Source of the DNA: an uncultured bacterium
Lineage (GTDB): Bacteria > Actinomycetota > UBA4738 > HRBIN12
Length of the DNA stretch: 7,467 bases
NCBI GenBank assembly: GCA_937881155.1
Contig: CALGFI010000088.1
Location: 1-7,467 of the forward strand
Direction: 5' to 3'
Shown here piece after piece: positions 1 to 7,467 of the stretch. A model generated the notes under the pieces. It had not been told where the DNA came from and did no database searches. It worked only from the letters and a program-made list of their open reading frames with translations. Numbering within the stretch: position 1 is the stretch's first letter; each line of letters begins with the position of its first letter. A program made the translations under genes and the position numbers.

Positions 1-946
1 TGCCGAACGGCACGAGCGTGGTCTCCGCGCGTTCGAGCGGAGAGAACGCCATCGTCCCGAACACCGTCACGATCGCCACCATCGGCACGGCCGTCGCGTA
101 CGACAGCTCCGGAAGGTGACCCGCCGCGAGCAGCCCGGTCGCGAGCATGGGTACGGAGAGCGAGGCCCACCCCATCACGCGGCGCCACGCGACCGGCGCT
201 CGTTCTCCCCGAGCGAGAAGACCGATCGCCAACACGCCCGCACCGATCACATACACGGCGGCGGCGGTCCCGATCGGCACGTACAGCCGCCGCTGCGCCA
301 GGTAACGGTCGTACAGCTCGTATGGCGGCGGACCCTCGATGATCCTGATCGGCTCGCCGACTGTCGATCCACGGTCAGCGTTCGTCCCCAGGTACGCGGC
401 TACGGTCGGCCGAACGTCGTCCCCGAGCAGGACGCCGTCCCGACGAGTCGAGTCCGACGTGAGCGAGACTTGCTCCCCCGTCTCGGAGAAGACATCGCCG
501 GGCTCACCGAGCCCGCCGGCCGCGAGCACGATGCCCCCATCAGCGGCGGACGATGGGTCGCCGAAGTCTGCTCCGATGACGATCACGAGGACCTCATCAG
601 GTTGGACGAAGAGGTTTCCCAGAACGGCACGCTCCACCAGGTTCGCGACGTCTATCTCCTCGGCGCCTCGAGGATCGACGATCGTTCTCACCACGTCGCG
701 TCCGGCGCCGGCGTGGAGTATGTCGACGAGCGGCTCCGACCGAGCGAGCAGCGCGGCACCGCCCGCTCGGGCGAGCGATGCGACATCCGGGATCGCGAGA
801 AGCTCCTCGAAGGACGAGTCGGCGACGAACACGATCATCACGCGCCGGTCTTCGTTGATCTGCGCGCGCGCTGGTTGAAGAGAGATCACCGTCGCGAACG
901 TAACCGCCGCGATAACGAGGAGCGCGCCGAGCCGCGCTCGGATCAC
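1..946 (-). CDS. Membrane protein with alkaline-phosphatase-superfamily-like extracytoplasmic domain (3' end outside window)
   Basis: The reading frame is open from a GTG at 946 to the left edge: 315 codons without a stop, so the C terminus is missing. The start overlaps the murA stop as GTGA, which suggests translational coupling. Residues 1-28 look like a signal peptide: basic MIRAR, a hydrophobic core, then PARA before Q29. Residues 36-45 (VMIVFVADSS) begin an alpha/beta domain. Residues 166-182 (STRRDGVLLGDDVRPTV, followed by AAYLG) resemble the closing motif of alkaline phosphatase/sulfatase-superfamily domains, where a D-x-x-PT-hydrophobic-LG pattern is common. I recall the same arrangement in actinobacterial integral membrane proteins of unknown function. 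Candidate membrane helices lie near 222-245, 257-276 and 281-302, so the N-terminal domain should be outside the cell. The usual catalytic nucleophile and full metal-binding set are not evident, so enzyme activity is doubtful. The frame is confidently coding; the family call is moderate and the function unknown. Confidence 0.8.
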   Translation of the reverse strand, partial: MIRARLGALLVIAAVTFATVISLQPARAQINEDRRVMIVFVADSSFEELLAIPDVASLARAGGAALLARSEPLVDILHAGAGRDVVRTIVDPRGAEEIDVANLVERAVLGNLFVQPDEVLVIVIGADFGDPSSAADGGIVLAAGGLGEPGDVFSETGEQVSLTSDSTRRDGVLLGDDVRPTVAAYLGTNADRGSTVGEPIRIIEGPPPYELYDRYLAQRRLYVPIGTAAAVYVIGAGVLAIGLLARGERAPVAWRRVMGWASLSVPMLATGLLAAGHLPELSYATAVPMVAIVTVFGTMAFSPLERAETTLVPFG

Positions 947-2214
947 GAGAAGGCGACGGACAGCTCGCGTTCGCGCCGGGCAGCGGCGCCGAGCAGCGAC
1001 AACTTCGCCTCGAAGTCCTGGTAGCCGCGGTCGACGTGGTACATGTCCTCGATCTCGGTGACGCCGTCGGCGGCGAGGGCTGCGATCACCATCGCCGCCC
1101 CGGCGCGGATGTCGAGCGCCCGCACCGGCGCCGCAGAGAGCCGCTCGACGCCGCGGATCACCGCATGGTGTCCCTCGGTTCGGATGTCGGCGCCCATACG
1201 GTTGAGCTCATCCACGAACATGAACCGGCTCTCGAACACGTTCTCCGTCACGATGCTCGTGCCGTCCGCACCCGCGAGGAACGCCATCATCTGTGGCTGC
1301 AGATCCGTGGGGAACCCCGGATACGGCAACGTCACGAGATCCACCTCATTCGGACGAGAGCGCAACGAGACCGCAACACCATCCTCCGTGATACCGACGT
1401 CCGCTCCGGCGTCCGCGAGCTTGGAAAAGACCAGATCCATGTGGTCGGCTCGCGCGCCCTGGAGCACCACGCTTCCGCCGGTCGCGCACGCCGCGATGGC
1501 GAACGTCCCGACCTCGACGCGGTCCGGGATGACGGTGTGCTCCACGGGCTCGAACGCGTCGACGCCTTCGATCTCGATCGTCGGGGTTCCCACTCCCTCG
1601 ATGCTCGCTCCCATCCCCGTGAGGAACGAGGCGAGGTCGACGAGCTCCGGTTCGCGCGCGGCGTTCTCGATCACCGTGGTACCTCGCGCCGCGACCGCTG
1701 CCATGAGCGCGTTCTCCGTCGCGCCGACGCTCGGGAAGTCGAGCGTGATGACCGCGCCACGGAGACCTTGGGCCGTCGCCTCGAAGAACCCGTGCTCCGA
1801 GTGGAACTGCGCGCCCATCTTCTCGAGCCCCCGGACGTGCAGGTCGATCTGACGGGAACCGATGTTGCACCCGCCCGGCATCGCGACGCGCGCGTGGCCG
1901 AACCGCGCGAGGAGGGGTCCGAGCACGAGGATCGATGCGCGCATCCGACTGACGAGCTCGTACGGCGTCTCGCGCGGCGTGACGTCGGTCGCGTCGATCA
2001 TCAGCGTGCCATCGGTCCACGCCGGCGCCGCGCCGAGGTGCTCGAGCACCTCCACCATCGTTACGCAGTCCTGGATCCGCGGGACGTTGTGGATCACCGA
2101 ACGGCCCGGCGCGAGGAGCGCGGCAGCCATCAGCTTCAGCGCCGAGTTCTTGGCGCCGGCGATCGGAACGCTGCCCGAAAGCGGCGTTCCGCCTGTGACC
2201 ACCAACCGATCCAT
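943..2214 (-). CDS. murA: UDP-N-acetylglucosamine 1-carboxyvinyltransferase MurA
   Basis: Cytoplasmic enzyme that transfers enolpyruvate from phosphoenolpyruvate to UDP-GlcNAc, the first committed step of peptidoglycan synthesis. The 423-residue product has the usual family length and no truncation. Counting from this ATG, active-site residues fall almost exactly at their E. coli positions: K22-N23 in AGAKNSALK, C116 in PGGCNIGSR (E. coli C115), R121 (R120), D304 in FPTDLQPQ (D305) and R396 in HVDRGYQ (R397). Cys rather than Asp at 116 predicts a fosfomycin-sensitive enzyme. I chose ATG at 2214 because GGGGAG lies 7 bases upstream and MDRLVVTGG matches the family N terminus. A GTG at 2247 would add 11 residues unlike the family. 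The gene lies 102 bases after atpC and overlaps the next gene by 4 bases. It may share the atp transcript or have its own promoter. Confidence 0.97.
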   Translation of the reverse strand: MDRLVVTGGTPLSGSVPIAGAKNSALKLMAAALLAPGRSVIHNVPRIQDCVTMVEVLEHLGAAPAWTDGTLMIDATDVTPRETPYELVSRMRASILVLGPLLARFGHARVAMPGGCNIGSRQIDLHVRGLEKMGAQFHSEHGFFEATAQGLRGAVITLDFPSVGATENALMAAVAARGTTVIENAAREPELVDLASFLTGMGASIEGVGTPTIEIEGVDAFEPVEHTVIPDRVEVGTFAIAACATGGSVVLQGARADHMDLVFSKLADAGADVGITEDGVAVSLRSRPNEVDLVTLPYPGFPTDLQPQMMAFLAGADGTSIVTENVFESRFMFVDELNRMGADIRTEGHHAVIRGVERLSAAPVRALDIRAGAAMVIAALAADGVTEIEDMYHVDRGYQDFEAKLSLLGAAARRERELSVAFS

Positions 2215-2221
2215 GCGCCCG

Positions 2222-2227
2222 CTCCCC
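2222..2227 (-). promoter_or_regulatory. Ribosome binding site of murA
   Basis: GGGGAG on the minus strand, 7 bases before the ATG at 2214. It decides between that ATG and the in-frame GTG at 2247. Confidence 0.75.
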
Positions 2228-2316
2228 AAGCCTTCGCTCAGAACCACCCCGGCCGAACCGCTACTGCGCCGGTGAACGCACGATCCTAGATCCAGACCTT
2301 CGCACGGCCGGGAACC

Positions 2317-2610
2317 TCACTGCCCGGCTTCGGCCTCGGCGACGTCGCCAGCCTGTGACGCCAGCACGTCGACGCGGGTTCCATCATCCCCGCTCGTGAC
2401 GTGCATGAATCCGCCCTCGACGGCCGTCCGTTCCCATCGTCCATCCTCGCGCTGGATCCGAAGCGGGGCGTTGGCCAGGCGGATCAGCAGCGGCGCGTGA
2501 CCGGCGAGGATCCCGACATCGCCCTCGACGCCGTGCGCGACGACCATCTGCGCGGTCCCCGACCAGACCTCGCGCTCCGGCGTGACCACGTGGACGTCGA
2601 GCGTGGGCAT
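2317..2610 (-). CDS. atpC: F-type ATP synthase epsilon subunit, short form
   Basis: Central-stalk subunit that binds gamma and the c-ring. The 97-residue product covers only the N-terminal beta-sandwich domain. VVTPEREVWSG (residues 8-18) and GDVGILAGHAPLL (30-42) are the family signatures. Most bacterial epsilon subunits have about 120-140 residues and end in two helices that can rise along gamma and block ATP hydrolysis. Here the chain stops after about ten acidic, alanine-rich residues. The other frames after the stop show no helical continuation, so a frameshift is unlikely. Short epsilons of this kind are known, for example in Chlorobium. The start is ATG at 2610; an adjacent GTG at 2613 would add one residue. 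No Shine-Dalgarno sequence is visible, and the start region follows a strong potential hairpin. The gene is last in the atp cluster, 63 bases after atpD. Confidence 0.93.
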   Translation of the reverse strand: MPTLDVHVVTPEREVWSGTAQMVVAHGVEGDVGILAGHAPLLIRLANAPLRIQREDGRWERTAVEGGFMHVTSGDDGTRVDVLASQAGDVAEAEAGQ

Positions 2611-2616
2611 CACTAC

Positions 2617-2663
2617 GCGGGGGTCCGCACAACGTTCGCTTCGCTCACTGTGCTACCCCCCGC
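2617..2663 (-). promoter_or_regulatory. Intergenic RNA hairpin between atpD and atpC
   Basis: On the minus-strand transcript, GCGGGGGGT (2663-2655) can pair with ACCCCCGC (2624-2617), leaving one G bulged. After a small internal loop (A opposite GG), GCACAGTG (2653-2646) pairs with CGTTGTGC (2634-2627) through eight pairs including two G-U. The loop is AGCGAAGCGAA. The 3' arm ends 6 bases before the atpC ATG, where a Shine-Dalgarno sequence would normally sit. No U-run follows, so it is not a classical terminator. It may tune epsilon translation or mark an RNA processing or stability site. The pairing is seen in the sequence; the role is inference. Confidence 0.5.
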
Positions 2664-2673
2664 ACCCCCATCG

Positions 2674-4101
<1,428 letters not shown>

Positions 4102-4109
4102 CGTTCACG

Positions 4110-4114
4110 CTCCT
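4110..4114 (-). promoter_or_regulatory. Ribosome binding site of atpD
   Basis: AGGAG on the minus strand, 8 bases before the ATG at 4101. It is the clearest Shine-Dalgarno sequence in the atp cluster here, and contrasts with atpC, which has none. Confidence 0.75.
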
Positions 4115-4127
4115 GTTGGGCATCTCG

Positions 4128-5021
4128 TCATTCGCTCGTCGCCTGCGCGAGCGCCTCGGCGCCGCCGACGATCTCCATGATCTCGGTGGTGATCTCGTCC
4201 TGGCGCGCACGGTTCGCCTGGCGCGTCAGAACCTTGATGAGCTCCTCCGCGTTGTCCGTCGCCGCCGCCATCGCACGCTGACGCGCGGCGTTCTCCGAAG
4301 CGGCCGATTCGAGCAGCGCGAAGAAGATCTTCGTGATGAGGTACTGCGGGAGCAGCTCGTCCAGGATCGCCGCAGGCTCCGGCTCGAAGATGTACTCGGC
4401 CTGCGGCGCGCGCTCGGCGCTCCCGCTGACCTCCTCGGGCGCGATCGGCAGGAAGCGCTTGTCCGTCGCGCGGAACGTGAACGCAGAGCGGAAGTCCGTG
4501 TAGACCGTGTGCAGCTCGTCGATCCGGCGTTCGCGGAAATCGCCGATCAACCTTTCGCCGATCTCCGCAGCGGCGTCGTAGCGGGGAACCTCCGAGAATC
4601 CCGACCACGACGTCTCGACGGGGATCCCGCGGAACCGGAAGTAGCCGATCGCCTTCTTGCCCGATGCGTACATCACGGGATCCATGCCGTCCCGCCGGAT
4701 CCGCTCAACGAGGCCGTCGAGGCGCTTCAAGACGTTTGCGTTGTAGGAGCCCGCGAGCCCGCGATCGGACGTCATCACCAACACCCCTGCGCGCTGTGGT
4801 TGTTCGCGTTCCTCCAGGAGCGGGTGCACGAGCGATCCGGTCTGCCGGGCGACGTCCTCCATTGCAGCGGTGAGCAGGTCGGCGTACGGACGCGCCTGGA
4901 ACACGCGCTCTTGCGCCTTCACGATGCGCGACGCAGCGATGAGCTCCATTGCGCGCGTGATCTTCATCGTCGACTGGACGGATCGGATCCGCCGCCTGAC
5001 GACGCGGAGCTTGGCTCCCAT
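4128..5021 (-). CDS. atpG: F-type ATP synthase gamma subunit
   Basis: Rotating central shaft of F1 that links the c-ring to conformational change in beta. The 297-residue product is of normal length. The N-terminal coiled-coil helix (about 1-55) has the typical RRRIRSVQSTMKITRAMELI stretch. The middle domain contains TSDRGLAGSYNANV at 84-97. The C-terminal helix (about 225-290) includes RQANRARQDEITTEIMEI and ends in VGGAEAL, as expected. I see no extra loop near residues 160-180 like the one described in mycobacterial gamma. The ATG at 5021 is 3 bases after the atpA stop; only a weak GGGA lies before it, so coupling to atpA translation is plausible. Confidence 0.98.
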   Translation of the reverse strand: MGAKLRVVRRRIRSVQSTMKITRAMELIAASRIVKAQERVFQARPYADLLTAAMEDVARQTGSLVHPLLEEREQPQRAGVLVMTSDRGLAGSYNANVLKRLDGLVERIRRDGMDPVMYASGKKAIGYFRFRGIPVETSWSGFSEVPRYDAAAEIGERLIGDFRERRIDELHTVYTDFRSAFTFRATDKRFLPIAPEEVSGSAERAPQAEYIFEPEPAAILDELLPQYLITKIFFALLESAASENAARQRAMAAATDNAEELIKVLTRQANRARQDEITTEIMEIVGGAEALAQATSE

Positions 5022-5024
5022 CGG

Positions 5025-6710
<1,686 letters not shown>

Positions 6711-6728
6711 GTCGTCACCAGCTCCCCG

Positions 6729-7268
6729 TTACACCAACAGGTGTTGTTTGGCTTCTTCCAGTCGGGTCCGAACGGACCCGTCGAAAATCTCGTCCCCCAC
6801 GCGCGCGACGACGCCGCCGATCACTGTCGGGTCGACGACCACCCTGAGCTCGATCTGGCGCCCCGTCGCCTCCGACAGCGCCTCCTGCAGGCGTTCGCGC
6901 TGCGTCTGGTCGAGCGGCACCGCCGAGCGAACCTCGGCCAAGGCGCGCTGCCGTCGCTCCGCCACCACCTGCGCGAGCGTGTCGATTATGCGCCCAGCCT
7001 CGCGTGCTCGCCCCTGCTCGACCAGGAACGTCAGCAGGTTCAGGGCGATCGGGTTGACGCGGTCACCGATCGCGTCGCGGATCAGGTCGCGCTTGTTCTC
7101 GATCGGCAGCGCCGGATCGACGAGCGCCTCGCGGAACCGAGCCTGCTGCTCGAGCATCCGCGCGAACGCGTAAAGCTGCGCCTCGACGGTGTCGAGCTCC
7201 CCTTCTGCCTCGGCCACGGCGAACAGCGCTTCTGCGTACCCGCGAAGGACGTCGTCGCGTTCGGCCAC
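6729..7268 (-). CDS. atpH: F-type ATP synthase delta subunit
   Basis: Peripheral-stalk subunit that sits on top of F1 and ties the alpha N termini to the b subunit. The 179-residue product is of normal length and stands alone, unlike the b-delta fusion of mycobacteria. An N-terminal six-helix-bundle domain (about 1-105) begins MAERDDVLRGYAEALFAVAE. The C-terminal domain (about 110-179) has the conserved VDPTVIGGVVARVGDEIFDGS at 145-165, then a final helix. The start is GTG at 7268, four bases after the atpF stop. No good Shine-Dalgarno sequence is visible, so coupling to atpF is likely. Confidence 0.97.
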   Translation of the reverse strand: MAERDDVLRGYAEALFAVAEAEGELDTVEAQLYAFARMLEQQARFREALVDPALPIENKRDLIRDAIGDRVNPIALNLLTFLVEQGRAREAGRIIDTLAQVVAERRQRALAEVRSAVPLDQTQRERLQEALSEATGRQIELRVVVDPTVIGGVVARVGDEIFDGSVRTRLEEAKQHLLV

Positions 7269-7272
7269 GGCC

Positions 7273-7467
7273 CTACCCGGATCCCCGGCCGCCGTTGCCT
7301 GAGAGCTGATCGATGTACTCGTCGATCAGCCGCTGATGCGCCGTCTCGTCGATCGCCTGCCCCACCACGCGCTCGGCGATCTCGACGGCGATCTGCGCCA
7401 CCTCACCGCGGAGCTCCTCGAAGACGCGGTCGCGTTCGGCACGGATCTCGTCCTGCGCGCGCGCGAC
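7273..7467 (-). CDS. atpF: F-type ATP synthase b subunit, C-terminal part
   Basis: Only the last 64 codons and the stop are inside the window; the membrane anchor and most of the dimerising helix lie beyond the right edge. The visible part is a charged, heptad-like helix (VARAQDEIRAERDRVFEEL...), then VAQIAVEIAERVVGQAID, the typical end of b subunits that contacts delta. After LIDEYIDQL it closes with a short glycine-rich tail (SGNGGRGSG). Subunit b is the peripheral stalk linking the membrane a subunit to F1. The identification rests on this pattern and on its place directly before atpH. Confidence 0.93.
   Translation of the reverse strand, partial: VARAQDEIRAERDRVFEELRGEVAQIAVEIAERVVGQAIDETAHQRLIDEYIDQLSGNGGRGSG

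Noticed and set aside
2215..2247. Upstream GTG start for murA at 2247
   Set aside because: It adds 11 residues not typical of MurA. The ATG at 2214 has a well-spaced GGGGAG and places the active-site residues at the E. coli positions.
2283..2288. TAGGAT on the minus strand as a -10 box of a murA promoter
   Set aside because: It fits the loose actinobacterial TANNNT pattern, but no convincing -35 box is seen at 16-19 bases, and such hexamers occur by chance.
2248..2312. Rho-independent terminator after atpC
   Set aside because: The inverted-repeat arms are 49 bases apart and no U-run follows, so the structure does not fit an intrinsic terminator.

Overview
The window is about 7.5 kb of GC-rich DNA in which every supportable gene lies on the minus strand, so transcription runs from the right edge to the left. 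It holds the F1 part of an F-type ATP synthase operon in the order atpF (3' end only), atpH, atpA, atpG, atpD, atpC. These are followed by murA and by a membrane protein gene that runs off the left edge. Strong GC bias, GTG starts, subunit wording and the C-terminally extended alpha subunit suggest an actinobacterium (Actinomycetota). AtpF and AtpH are separate, not fused as in mycobacteria, and murA follows atpC directly. A deeper-branching lineage, perhaps known only from metagenomes, is therefore likely, but the exact class cannot be read from this window.

Layout, right to left. 7467-7273 is the C-terminal 64 residues of the b subunit. 7268-6729 is delta, 6710-5025 alpha, 5021-4128 gamma, 4101-2674 beta and 2610-2317 epsilon. 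Gaps between these genes are only 3-26 bases, except for 63 bases before atpC that contain a strong potential RNA hairpin. After a 102-base gap comes murA (2214-943), with a good ribosome binding site. Its stop codon overlaps the GTG start of the last gene (946-1, incomplete) in a four-base GTGA junction. No stretch over about 100 bases lacks a gene, and I see no RNA genes, mobile elements, CRISPR arrays or long repeats.

How the genes work together. AtpF to AtpC make the peripheral stalk (b, delta), the catalytic hexamer (alpha3beta3) and the central stalk (gamma, epsilon) that couple proton flow to ATP synthesis. MurA performs the first committed step of peptidoglycan precursor synthesis. 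The last gene encodes an exported or membrane-anchored protein with an alkaline-phosphatase-superfamily-like extracytoplasmic domain and at least three membrane helices. Its overlap with murA suggests a cell-envelope role.

Most of this is conserved housekeeping, and I found no clear undescribed multi-gene system. The points worth a second look are an epsilon subunit without the C-terminal inhibitory helices, an alpha subunit with an acidic tail of about 49 residues, the hairpin that covers the atpC translation start region, and the poorly characterised membrane protein after murA.
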